Positions 31,947 to 41,109 of a DNA stretch of 64,000 nucleotides are shown in pieces. The translations under genes and the position numbers were made by a program. The stretch comes from Symbiodinium natans (taxonomy: Eukaryota; Sar; Dinophyceae; Suessiales; Symbiodiniaceae). Position 1 is the stretch's first letter. Every line of letters starts with the position of its first letter. Below the pieces are notes generated by a model. It did not search any database, was not told where the DNA came from, and worked only from the letters and a program-made list of their open reading frames with translations. The stretch spans positions 89,001 to 153,000 of the forward strand of contig CAJNDS010002732.1 in assembly GCA_905221605.1 (NCBI GenBank), read 5' to 3'.

Positions 31947-32355
31947 AGCGAAGATGCCTCTGATATCCTTCCCCCGGCATCGCTTCAGCCAGGCAGCCGT
32001 GGGCTTCCGATGAGGTGGACGTAGCCTCAGGTTGCGACATCCGAAGGTCAGATGTGTGAGTGTATAAGTATGCAGCTTTTGGGCACCGAGACAGACCCAG
32101 GTGCTGAAGATGTTTTTGGATACCGGAACCGGCGAATGAATGTCATGGCCCCGGCTCGTGTGAGATGTCTGCTGAGCAAGCAGCAACCGGGTAAGTGAAA
32201 GAAAAGCCTCAGGCCTTAGCAACCGCAGCATCGCTCCTTCAGTTTGCTCCCAGGTCTCGCCGGAAAGCAGCCAGAAGCAACAGGCGACGCACGAACGCGC
32301 CGACAAAAAAATGGCACCTCGGTTGGCCTCTGCGCAGCTCAAGAACATGAGAAAC

Positions 32356-32438
32356 TGTTATTGTTGTTATGATTATTGTTATCATTATTGTTATTATTAT
32401 TGTTATTATTATTATTGTTATTATTATTGTGATGACTA

Positions 32439-32485
<47 letters not shown>

Positions 32486-32505
32486 GTTATCATAATTATT
32501 AATAT
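32356..32505. repeat. (TTA)n/(TTG TTA)n microsatellite
   Basis: 150 bases of TTATTATTG-type triplets becoming a pure (ATT)n run. The long Ile/Tyr frames across it are repeat artefacts. Confidence 0.95.
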
Positions 32506-32614
32506 AATGCTATTCAGAGAACAGTCAGAGAACTGAAAGTGCAGTCTGCATCGTCCAGATAGGGTCAAGGCTGAGCAGAAGGCCTGTGCAGTGTAGAGAT
32601 CCCGGGCACCCCTC

Positions 32615-33949
32615 ATGCCGGCATTGAGACACCGGAGGACATCCCTTGAGCTCAAGAAGACGAAGTCGGCCCTCAAAGCGAAATGCATGCTTGCAAGATC
32701 CGAGTTTTTCAGCAACAGCTCAGAGAAGTTCTTGCAAGAGCTGAGCACCATGCTAGAGGTCCATCTCTTTCTGCCAGAGCAAGAAATCATCAGAGCAGGC
32801 GAAGATGGCGACAGGATGTATTTCCTGAATTGGGGTTCGGTGGAGGTTCTTCTTGCTGATAAAGTGATTGGCGTTTTAGGCAGTGGAGAGGTTTTCGGCG
32901 AAATGGCACTATTTGGAAATGGCAAACGCACCTGCACTGTCCGAGCCATCGACACGTCCGACTGCCGCAGCGTCAATCAGCACAGTTTCCAGCGGCTTCT
33001 GACGGCTTTTCCCAAAGAGCGTCAGCGATTTGAGAAGCTTGTGGAAGACCGAATGCAGGAGACTGGCAAGGTGAAACAGGACATTAAGCGAGAGCGAGAT
33101 GAGCGAGAGCGTGACGAACGCACATCTGTTGCGTCAGGGTCGTCCAGACTTCGTTCGATAACTCTGAGAAGTGTGTCGGTGATCGCCAAGATGGGCGTGA
33201 AGGGCCTTCATCCTAAATCTGCATCGGTGGATGGGCCTGTCGGGTTGTCCACGGCCGAGCCTGCTCGAAGGCCGAGACGCACCCGACCAGCAACTGATGG
33301 TGAGGTTTGGGAATACTCGGGTTCCAGACTGTCTACCGACTCAGCCATTGGTGTGGGTTCGGAAGCTTCAGCAACTGATGGTGAGGTTTGGGAAGACTCG
33401 GGTTCCAGACTGTCTACCGACTCAGCCGTTGGTGTGGGACTGGAGGCTTGCGAACAGTCCACTGCCGAGCCTGCTCGAAGGCCAAGACGCACCCGACCAG
33501 CAACTGATGGTGAGGTTTGGGAATACTCGGGTTCCAGACTGTCTACCGACTCAGCTGCTGGTGTGGGGATGGAGGCTTGCGAACAGTCGAGACACACCCG
33601 ACCAGCAACTGATGGTGAGGTTCGGGAAGACCCAGGTTCCAGACAGCCTATCCACTCAATTCCCGTTGTGCTTCTGGAAACTTGTGAATCCGTTGGTGCG
33701 CAGTCGACTGCAGACGAGGGGGCAAGCATGATTAGTCTGAGTCGCCGGAGCTCAGCAGGTACTGGCTTCAGTGGTGATATCATTTGTGAGACCAGTGAGG
33801 GCATGGACAAGCGTTCGCCGGGCTCATGCGTTCCGGAAGATGAAGCCGGGAGAGCATGCCTTGCAGTACCCGCAGCTCGGACATCGTTGTGTACGTTGTG
33901 CTTGTGCATGAGTGTTATTATCTCCATGCACATAGGTCATAGGTCATAG
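32615..33949 (+). CDS. cyclic-nucleotide-binding-domain protein with repeat tail
   Basis: ATG 32615, with an in-frame TAG at 32594; 444 residues without introns. Residues about 30-150 form a CNB domain: SEKFLQELSTMLEVHLFLPE, AGEDGDRMYFLNWGSVEVLL, and the phosphate-binding cassette GEVFGEMALFGNGKRTCTVR, with the conserved Gly, Glu and Arg. A charged coil follows (KVKQDIKRERDERERDE). Residues about 220-350 are degenerate repeats of TRPATDGEVWEYSGSRLSTD and variants (four copies). There are no channel helices or kinase domain, so it may be a regulatory-subunit-like protein or lack upstream exons. The stop codon lies inside the (CATAGGT)12 array, so the C terminus may be truncated or the true transcript spliced before it. 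Part of the tail is duplicated at 45.95 kb. Confidence 0.68.
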   Translation: MPALRHRRTSLELKKTKSALKAKCMLARSEFFSNSSEKFLQELSTMLEVHLFLPEQEIIRAGEDGDRMYFLNWGSVEVLLADKVIGVLGSGEVFGEMALFGNGKRTCTVRAIDTSDCRSVNQHSFQRLLTAFPKERQRFEKLVEDRMQETGKVKQDIKRERDERERDERTSVASGSSRLRSITLRSVSVIAKMGVKGLHPKSASVDGPVGLSTAEPARRPRRTRPATDGEVWEYSGSRLSTDSAIGVGSEASATDGEVWEDSGSRLSTDSAVGVGLEACEQSTAEPARRPRRTRPATDGEVWEYSGSRLSTDSAAGVGMEACEQSRHTRPATDGEVREDPGSRQPIHSIPVVLLETCESVGAQSTADEGASMISLSRRSSAGTGFSGDIICETSEGMDKRSPGSCVPEDEAGRACLAVPAARTSLCTLCLCMSVIISMHIGHRS

Positions 33950-34014
33950 GTCATAGGTCATAGGTCATAGGTCATAGGTCATAGGTCATAGGTCATAGGT
34001 CATAGGTCATAGGT
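33931..34014. repeat. (CATAGGT)12 minisatellite
   Basis: Twelve perfect 7-bp units, 84 bases. It provides the TAG stop of the preceding reading frame. Confidence 0.98.
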
Positions 34015-34103
34015 GCAATCTAGAAGCATGAGCTAAGACTATGTTAGACAGTCTCCATGAAGCATCTTGGGCATGTGACCACGTGAACCCTGAGCTTCTT
34101 GCA

Positions 34104-34833
34104 GGAGACGGCGGCGACGGCGCCGGAAGCCCTGCGAGGGCCGCGGGGACCCCGCCGCATTCCGAATCTTCCGTCGGAGTGCTTGCCGAAGTCGGCGCCG
34201 GCTTCGAGCCCGCATCGTCGGAGGTGCAGTTTGGCGGCACCCTTCAGAAGCCCCAAAAGACACATCCAAGCAAGACAGAGGCGATGCAAGAGCTTGGATG
34301 GGAGCCTTGCGAGCCTTGAGAGCCCGAGCCCAAAGGCACCATCAAGCAAAGGCTCCGGCATCGGTGACATGCACACTGAGAAGCAGGAGGAAGGAGGTGA
34401 AGCTGGTGCCATTTCAGCCCTCCCGGTTGCTCTTCCTCAGGTTGAGGAGGAACGGGGCAACTCGAGTGCCATCGCTCCGGCCGCCGTGTCGCCATCTTTC
34501 AACGAGGCTTTGGACCGCCTTGGGGCGCTCCCTCCCATCCGACTTCTTTACACAGGAAGGATGGACCTCCACCCTTGTTTTGGCCCTGTCTCCTGCGAGC
34601 ACTACGAGCCCGAAGGGTCTGACAGTCTCAGCAGCGAAGCGAGCGAAGTGAGCGAAGCGCGCGAAGCGCGTGAGGCCAGCATGAGACAAGCCGAGCACAG
34701 CAAAGCGCAGAGCTGCTTTGACATGTACATGGATGCTGGAAAGTTCAGACTCGGACAGGCAGCAGCTTGTCCGCATGGCAATCGATCTCGCACAGGTTTC
34801 TGGTGGCTCGACAAAGGAAATGTCAAGGCATGA
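34104..34833 (+). CDS. acidic low-complexity exon, duplicated at 46.35 kb
   Basis: After CTTCTTGCAG a frame runs to a TGA at 34831-34833. Parts: HTEKQEEGGEAGAISALPVA, SFNEALDRLGALPPIRLLYT, SSEASEVSEAREAREASMRQ, AQSCFDMYMDAGKFRLGQAA, TGFWWLDKG. Its first third overlaps another good frame (FEPASSEVQFGGTLQKPQKT), so the 5' border is unsure. The last 40 residues are conserved in the second copy, which favours real coding. It may be a downstream exon of the CNB-domain gene. Function unknown. Confidence 0.45.
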
Positions 34834-35199
34834 GCTACAACCGCTCAAAGCTGGCGCTGACTCATATTTTCCAGCTTTGTGTGGTCTGCATGTTTGTAAT
34901 TACCACTTCGAACCGCTGCACCCGGGAGGCAGAATTCACATCATCACGTTGTTTGCTGCTGACACATGTGGTTTCAAGATCAGCAGCACGAAGTCATCGA
35001 CTCTCACTGCCAGGTAGAAAAAGGGTGGAGCGACTGATGTCACTTTGTTGGTGACGTTGCCAGTGCAAGTTCACTCATGTTGCTGTTGGATGTGTGTTGG
35101 TGGGTGGCCTGCATCTCTCACTCCAGGCATTCGGTACACACGTATACACAAACCAAGTGTGGACAGCTTGCCTGCACTGTTCTTTTCTGAGTCACAGGT

Positions 35200-35465
35200 T
35201 GCGCCATGATGCATCATTGAAACACACCTCCGCGATAGTACTTGACAGTCTTCGCTCATCTTTGCCCTTCTGCATGGCTTCAATCGGCGCCCGTGGAGAT
35301 GGACGTTTCCCTACCTGCTTCGGGCGCCTTGGCCGAAATAGTCGGAACCCTATCGCAAGCATGGTACCGACAGGAGCTCTGCCTTTCTTTGGCTGCGACA
35401 GGTGATTCCACCTCTGAATCGCGGGCTGGAATGCCACCATTTTTGCGCCACTCCGTTGGAAGAAA
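35200..35465 (-). CDS. minus-strand exon, paralogue of 46.84-47.19 kb
   Basis: The complement reads FQPAIQRWNHLSQPKKGRAP, RLFRPRRPKQVGKRPSPRAP, IEAMQKGKDERR. Compared with the 47-kb copy it lacks about four bases near 35243, shifting the final TVKYYRGG...Q ending out of frame, so this copy may be decaying. Product unknown, basic. Confidence 0.4.
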
Positions 35466-35899
35466 AAAGGGTCATTTTGTAGGGTTACTGGAGCTGGTAC
35501 TCATGCAACTAGGAAGGGTCTCTAGTGAAGAATCCCCCTTTTTCACGGTCAAATCTGAACGGGTTCTTGGGTTTGAGACCCAACCTCTATTTCCAAGCCA
35601 CTAAGAACCACCCTCGGCAATGAATTCATCTAAGCTAGTAGCCAGACCATGTGCTCCAGATCGACTATTGAATCACCCCTGTCACACCGTCTCCCTGATA
35701 TCATGAAGGAAAAGTGGAGGTCAACCGCTCTCTCTTCCCCAAAGACCCGTGCAAGATTACTGTTCTTACGGGCTTTTGGTAAGAAATGCCAGGACGTACC
35801 ATTCGTCTCTCTCACTCTTGTTCCACAGCCTCGTTCACGCATCACACCTTGAGACCCCAACTCTCATATCTCGGTCTTTGTTGATAGCCACCAACACCA

Positions 35900-35930
35900 A
35901 CACCACCACCACGACCACCACCACCCGCGT
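35900..35930. repeat. (ACCACC)n simple repeat
   Basis: CACCAACACCAACACCACCACCACGACCACC. 35.47-36.45 kb otherwise contains no supported gene. Confidence 0.8.
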
Positions 35931-36739
35931 TGCTATGCGTTCCTGCAATCTTGGAATGCGTCTACGAGGCCCGCTATTTGAGCAATGGCGGAAGTTCGAG
36001 CAAGGCTCCGTGAAGGGCCAGACTGGCACGGATGGCAAGATGATGGATTGTGGAACGTGTTTCACGCCGCCAACGAAAACCTGTGAATGTGAAAAGCAAG
36101 CCAGACAGATATGCGGGATGCTATTGGCTGGCTGAGAAAGTCTATTCATGGACATGGCGGGTCGCAACATGTTTTTGGATACAATCCCGCATCAATCCAT
36201 AGTTGGGCGCACACCAATGTCGTGACCAAGTTGGGTTTCGACCCAAGCTTGGCGTGGATCATGCGTTTGCTGCCCTCGAAGAGGTCGTTGGCAAGTGCGT
36301 CGAGTAGAACATGCCAGTGTGGATCGCAAGCTTGGACTTGATTTTTTTGACCGAGTCGAGTTTGATTCATTGTTTGCCACGCTTTGCAATCAGCGTTCGT
36401 TGACTTTCGGATCTGTGTGATTCTCGAACAGGTCATGTATCAAGTACGGCGCTTGTTTGGACATTGAATGAGGTGTGAGGCCAGGAGGCTCGCTTTGTGG
36501 CGACCTGCTGGGCCTCCTGGGCCGACTCGCTGCGGCCATTGCCCGGCGTGATGCCGCATCTACTGATGAGCTCGCCCTTGCCCCGCGTAAGCAGTCGATG
36601 ACGTCGCTTACCGTGCCCACCTACGCGAAGCTGATGCACGAGTTTTCGTTGCCCGCCCCACCCTGCCCGAGTTTTCCCTGGCATCTTTCGCGCGCTGAGC
36701 TTGCGCAGGCTCCGCCTAACCCTTTTTCTCGCGGCGCCA

Positions 36740-36960
36740 GATGCCGGTGGATCACCGTCGCTGCCCGTCCGCGCTCAAGCGTCCGGGCCTGCAGAGAAGC
36801 AGGGGCGACGCTTGCCCTCAATGTGCTTGTCAGGACGACAGGCACGCAGACGTCACATCGCCAACGGCCTGGTTTTGTCGTGGGGGGGTGCCCATGTCGC
36901 TGTCGACTCCACCTGGTCTCTCCTCTCCGCTCGGTGCCGCTGGTGTCCCGCGCAGGGTTA
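36740..36960 (+). mobile_element. LINE fragment, C-terminal ORF2 region, frameshifted
   Basis: The reading CREAGATLALNVLV matches the segment CREAGAAVALNVLV found at 39.66 kb, and the next words occur in another frame. I recognise this as the region downstream of the reverse transcriptase in dinoflagellate non-LTR retrotransposons. Frameshifts make it non-functional. Confidence 0.55.
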
Positions 36961-37089
36961 GGAGTCAGACCGCTATCACTGCCTTGCTAGCTGCCAAACG
37001 AGCCAACCAGCCACCTCCCCGGTCGCATTCGTCTCGGCCTTGGTCATGCGTCATCTTTCTCGCAACATCGTGACCCTTCGTGGCCAGCA

Positions 37090-37233
37090 AACGGGCTTGG
37101 AGAATGCATTTCGAAGATGGAGGGCGAAATTAAGTTCACAAGGTGTGCATGTTGACATCTCGGATCGGTGGACCAGTGTGAGATACGCGGATGACATTAT
37201 TCATCATTATTCTGTAGGCAAAAACGGCCGATG
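37090..37233 (+). mobile_element. LINE reverse transcriptase fragment (YADD)
   Basis: The frame ENAFRRWRAKLSSQGVHVDI then WTSVRYADDIIHH contains the YADD catalytic motif of reverse transcriptase palm domains, preceded by the short loop typical of non-LTR elements. Only about 48 residues survive before a stop at 37232. It lies to the right of a fragment that should be downstream of it, so the elements are rearranged or from separate insertions. Confidence 0.65.
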
Positions 37234-37462
37234 AGCTTGTGCCAAATGATAGAGCAGCTTCCTTAAGAGTTCAAAAACGTCGGGTTGCATTTGTGCTTTC
37301 AAAAAATCAAACTCCTCACGAACGAACACTTGACGCTCCATTGCGTATAGGCCGATAAAACGTGCGCAAATCCGAGATTGCAGGACGTATTTAGTCGTGT
37401 TTTCGAATTTTCAGACCGCGCGCATGATGAAGCAATGTCAAGCGTGATCGCTCAACAATCAT

Positions 37463-37523
37463 GAGCGCAACCCTACACCTTGAACCCTAAATCCTAACCC
37501 TGAACCCGAAACCCTAAACCTTC
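37463..37523 (+). repeat. degenerate telomere-like repeat
   Basis: CCCTACACC, CCCTAAATCC, CCCTGAACCC, CCCTAAACC variants between LINE fragments. Confidence 0.75.
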
Positions 37524-37744
37524 TTCTTCTGTTTTTGTGCGAAATAGTGCTTTGTTGCTGTGTGCAGACTGGAAACAAAGGGCCAAAGGGTTTGGTAGAG
37601 ATTTCTGACGCTGTAACAACAACGTTGCATGTTCTCGTGCGCTGGGGCATTTTCCTCTCCATGCCCTCAGAGGAGCGTAGTCTCCTAGGCATCATAAAAG
37701 AAAGCAAGCGACGCGTCTCCGCCTGCAAGCTGGGCCCAGAGTTG

Positions 37745-38003
37745 GGTGAGGGCTTCGTGCTGCACCGTGGAACCCTTTGCTCGCCGCCTTCCCCTTGACA
37801 TTGGCAGCGTGGTCTGGCTCGGTGTGGCGACTTCGCGGACGGCGGTGCGGTGCGCCCGTCATCGCGGAAACACCTCTGATGCGCCCTGTCGTGTTTGCGC
37901 ATCTTGTGTTGACTCTCTCGCACATGCATTGGTAGAATGCCCTGCTCACCAAGCAAACTTGTGTCCGGCACGTCCTTTCGCTGCACAAGGGCCACCCTCG
38001 TAG
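37745..38003 (+). mobile_element. LINE C-terminal zinc-knuckle fragment
   Basis: The frame LPLDIGSVVWLGVATSRTAV then CRVCASCVDSLAHALVECPA carries C-x2-C and H-x4-C spacing like the cysteine knuckle at the C terminus of many LINE ORF2 proteins. Ends at TAG 38001. No flanking intact ORF remains. Confidence 0.55.
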
Positions 38004-38120
38004 TGAGACCATGGACACTGAGAGCATCCTCCCTTAAAACCGTTTTCCAGCGCATTGTCAAGACATGTTCCCCCCAACATGAAAAAATCGGAATCGGTAC
38101 GGGTACCCATTTTTTGGGTA

Positions 38121-38131
38121 GGGGGGGGGGG
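38121..38131. repeat. poly-G tract
   Basis: Eleven G shortly after the zinc-knuckle fragment. Confidence 0.9.
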
Positions 38132-38261
38132 ACCAACTCTCCCCCCTCGAAGGGGTGGTCGCAGACTTTGTTCTGCACAGACCCGGCAGTAAACGCAGCC
38201 CGAAGAGCACAACATTGCATTCGTTGGCCGTGTGTGCCACGCAGCCGGGATTCATTCTCTT

Positions 38262-38480
38262 ATTGGCCCGTTATAATACTATTATCTTTCTATCTTATAA
38301 GGAATGAGCGAGAGAAGATAAGGCCCTTTCATCCTTTTCCCCTCTATTATTATATTAAGGTTTACCGGGCGGTAAGAATATTATATTTGCCGGTGGTACT
38401 TCTTTCTTCCTCTTATCCCGTGATAATAATATAATAATAAGGGCTTTTTCTCTTCTTAGTTCACATTATAATAAGTGTGA
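38262..38480. other. AT-rich segment
   Basis: TATAATACTATTATC, AATAATATAATAATAAG and similar words; markedly lower GC than flanks. Includes a small inverted repeat TTCACA...TGTGAA at 38459-38480. No gene seen. Confidence 0.6.
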
Positions 38481-38592
38481 AAGGAATGAAGTGAGTGAAC
38501 ACGCGAATCATGTGTCAGCCACAGAGTGCGTACGAAGTGAAATAGCACACTCATGAAGGATTTCCTATCCCCCATCCTGCTTCCCCTTGTTT

Positions 38593-38670
38593 GGGGGGGG
38601 GGGTCGATAAATGCAAATTGCAAATGGGGTGGGGGGGGGGGGGGGGAGGAGGGGGGGGGGGGGGGGGGGG
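38593..38670. repeat. poly-G tracts
   Basis: Two G runs (38593-38603 and about 38631-38670, the latter with a single GGAGGA break). The longest homopolymer of the window. Confidence 0.95.
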
Positions 38671-38770
38671 TTGTTAAATGCAATGCACATGGGGCGACGT
38701 GCCTGGCTCTGTGCTGCAAAGCCTGCCATGTAGGTCCAATGTGTCATGGTTGCAGGATCACTCTTCAAGG

Positions 38771-39094
38771 AGTCCACTGGACTTTGTCTCTGAACTAGTT
38801 TTGCCTTTTTTTGGCTTAAGTCCGCTGGACTTAAGCCCCCACTGCAAATAATGATTGCGCTGCTTGCATGTATTTGGGAAAGTTTCTGGGGCTTAAGTCC
38901 ACTGGACTTACACCCCCACGGAAATTGTGTCTTTATGTTGGCGTTCTGGTTTGGGCTTAAGTCCGGCGGACTTAAGCCTCCGGAGGTGGTGCACGTCCAT
39001 GGGGGGCATCAATTTGCTAGACATATCACCATCAAACTGGCTGGCAAACATACGTGCGGCACGTCTTTTGGCTTAAGTCCGCCGGACTTTCGCC
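38771..39094. repeat. family of palindromes GGCTTAAGTCC-n3-GGACTTAAGCC
   Basis: Perfect 25-base palindromes at 38813-38837 and 38954-38978; partly decayed copies at 38890-38914 and 39070-39094; a core AGTCC-ACT-GGACT at 38771-38783. Arms are 11 bases, the three central bases vary (GCT, ACT, GGC, GCC), spacing is 64-116 bases, and the sequence between copies is unrelated. Confidence 0.9.
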
Positions 39095-39200
39095 AAAACT
39101 TGTTGGCCTCAAAAATGGAGATCAAATGTCACTGAAGCATCCACTGGGCTTTTGCTGGTCTGGAACTTGAAAGCTGTCACATAACTGCCTTAAACGAATT

Positions 39201-39334
39201 TGCACAAGGTTCAATCCGCAACTGGTTGCGAATTGAACCCTGTGCAGAAACATGCATAAACAAGAGAAGAACTCATGTTGGAAATGATGGGGCGTGCGCA
39301 AGGTTCAATCCGCAACTGGTTGCGAATTGAACCG
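39201..39334. repeat. second palindrome family, two copies
   Basis: GGTTCAATCCGCAAC-TG-GTTGCGAATTGAACC at 39208-39239 and, identical, at 39302-39333. In copy one the arms extend to 22 bases (TGCACA...TGTGCA); in copy two the outer flanks are GCGC...GCGC. One mismatch per arm (CC versus AATT side). The word GGTTCAATCC resembles a Pol III B box. Confidence 0.9.
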
Positions 39335-39599
39335 CGCGAGGAAACAAGAGAATATTTCATCTTGGAAGCAAGGCTGGGCCGTGCCGACATGCTGGCTGTA
39401 GCACTTTCACCCATTTTCACCCTCTGACGTTGGGAAGTTCTCAATTGCATTTTTCCTTTGAGGCATGCTGAAACGACGTCCGAAAATGCGGATTGCACTT
39501 TTCAACCCCCCCCCCCTCGCGGACATGGGGGATGATTTCCTCACAGATTCTCTCATTTTGCTTTCTTTTCCTCTCTTCATCCTGGATCTTGGAGTCGTT

Positions 39600-40122
39600 A
39601 AGCGCGCGTTCTCACCACGACCATCTTGCAGCCTGCCTTGTCGAGCGTGCTGCCGCCAGGATGTGCCGCGAAGCTGGTGCGGCTGTCGCTCTCAATGTGC
39701 TTGTCTGCGACCTCAACGTCCACCCAGTCCGGCAAGACGACAGGCGCATTGAGGTCATTGCCAACGGCCTGCCATTGTGATTGGGCGCAACTCGCAGTCG
39801 ACACCACGCTCGTTTCTCCCCTGACGGCTGCCGGGCTACCCCGCAGGGTTGCCGGCGGAACAGCTGGCGCTGCGCTTGCGACGCCAGACGTGCCAAGGAG
39901 CGCACACTTTAGTCCGCCTGATTGCAAGGTGCAATGGGGCGGTCCGCACCGCCGCCTTGAGCCGCCGCCATCTCTGCCTACACGCTCCGGTGGTCGGCCC
40001 TCCATCCTTCGCTGCCGCGCGCTCCTTCGCTGCCAGCCTGCTCTCTCTGCCTGTCACTGGATGGGGAGCTGCCGCCCCTGAGCGACTGACTCAGCTGCGC
40101 AGCCACCACGAATCGTTAGTCT
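39600..40122 (+). mobile_element. LINE ORF2 C-terminal fragment, frameshifted
   Basis: Successive frames give CREAGAAVALNVLVCDLNVH, PVRQDDRRIEVIANGLPL, then GAQLAVDTTLVSPLTAAGLP, RRVAGGTAGAALATPDVPRS, and finally AAARSFAASLLSLPVTGWGA before a stop at 40121. This order is the C-terminal part of a dinoflagellate LINE. At least two frame changes and a TGA after ANGLPL show decay. Confidence 0.65.
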
Positions 40123-40366
40123 AGCATGGAAGCCAAGGCCTGGAGCCCGAAAGATGTCGATGTCGCTTCTCCGCGCGGCGCTTGCGTGTGGTCATTCTGC
40201 TGATACTTCACATCCACCTTGCGCAGAGATGTCGACCTGTGCTTGAGATTTCAATCATTTTCAATCGCTTGAAGAAGCGATGCGTTTGCCATACACCAGA
40301 ACTCTCCAAACCTGGACGCTCTCCTGCGGACGCAAAAAGGAGTGGCAAAAAAAGAAAAAGAAAAAA

Positions 40367-40672
40367 CTATCCAAAACCCAGCGCGACGGTAGCGCACGAC
40401 CCGGTGCCGATGTGAGGAATATGAAGTCTTATTAATGATATTTTTTCTTCTTTTTGGGGGTTTTCTAGTTTCTGAAGCTCTATTATTTGTATCCTTCTTT
40501 TGGACATCTTTTCATTTATTATCTTGTCCAACTTTAGGGATGTGGCCTGGAGAAGCTTTCTATCTTCCAGATCCTTGTGAATTAATACACTTCTTTTATC
40601 TAATGCTGCCATATCTTTAGGAAATGCTTTTATTAATTCATAAATTTCATCACAATATATTATTTTCTTCAC
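40367..40672 (-). CDS. AT-rich orphan reading frame
   Basis: On the complement a frame of about 100 codons reads KKIIYCDEIYELIKAFPKDM, AALDKRSVLIHKDLEDRKLL, QATSLKLDKIINEKMSKRRI, QIIELQKLENPQKEEKISLI. It is Lys/Ile-rich, uses A/T-ending codons and lies in a roughly 320-base AT-rich island (40430-40745) with sharp edges, between two LINE fragments. There is no clear ATG start (an in-frame TAG lies just upstream). Base and codon use differ from every other gene here, which suggests recent insertion from organellar, viral or bacterial DNA. Family not recognised. Confidence 0.4.
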   Translation of the reverse strand: MKKIIYCDEIYELIKAFPKDMAALDKRSVLIHKDLEDRKLLQATSLKLDKIINEKMSKRRIQIIELQKLENPQKEEKISLIRLHIPHIGTGSCATVALGFG

Positions 40673-40756
40673 TTTGTGGTCATTCTATTTATCTTCTCTT
40701 TTATTAGTTTGCGATTAAAGAATTTCGTAATCTCGCATATTCAATTAATGATTCAC

Positions 40757-41105
40757 TTTATAGTTGGCCAGCGCTGGCGCTTCAGCAGGCCCGAGCGCGC
40801 AAGCTCCGCACCTACCCGGAGTTCCAGCCAGGAGGGCAGGGACGTTGCCGGTTGGTGGTCTTCGGGCTCGAGGTTGGCGGGCGCTTCGACAGCCAAGCGT
40901 TGGCGCTGCTCCGAAGGCTCGCTCGCGCTCGCGCCCGGGACCGCGCCCCGTGGGCAAGTGTGGCCGCGGGCGCTGGACAGCCCTCGCGTTGCTGGCCGCA
41001 TTGCCGGCGCACGCGCAGAGCTTGCTGGAGTTGCCGGTGCGCCCCTGCGATGCCGGTGACGGCGGCGAGCCGCCACTGGGAGAGCTCCTTGCGGCGCCGC
41101 CGTAG
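40757..41105 (+). mobile_element. second LINE ORF2 C-terminal fragment
   Basis: ARKLRTYPEFQPGGQGRCRL, VVFGLEVGGRFDSQALALLR, RLARARARDRAPW in one frame, then a shift to WTALALLAALPAHAQSLLEL, GDGGEPPLGELLAAPP and TAG 41103-41105. It is a different copy from the one at 39.6-40.1 kb but the same region of the element. Confidence 0.65.
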
Positions 41106-41109
41106 TGGC

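Noticed and set aside
32239-32976. 245-codon minus-strand frame
   Set aside because: Its core is poly-Ile from the (TTA)n microsatellite and it is antisense to the CNB domain.
33208-33933. 241-codon antisense frame over the CNB gene tail, and a 166-codon sense frame
   Set aside because: Both cover the repeat units and vanish outside them; the CNB-domain frame is continuous with a known domain.
38771-39094. CRISPR array
   Set aside because: Spacing is irregular, repeats are palindromes in eukaryotic DNA and no cas genes exist.
39201-39334. tRNA gene suggested by GGTTCAATCC
   Set aside because: No acceptor or anticodon arm can be folded; the word is part of a palindrome.
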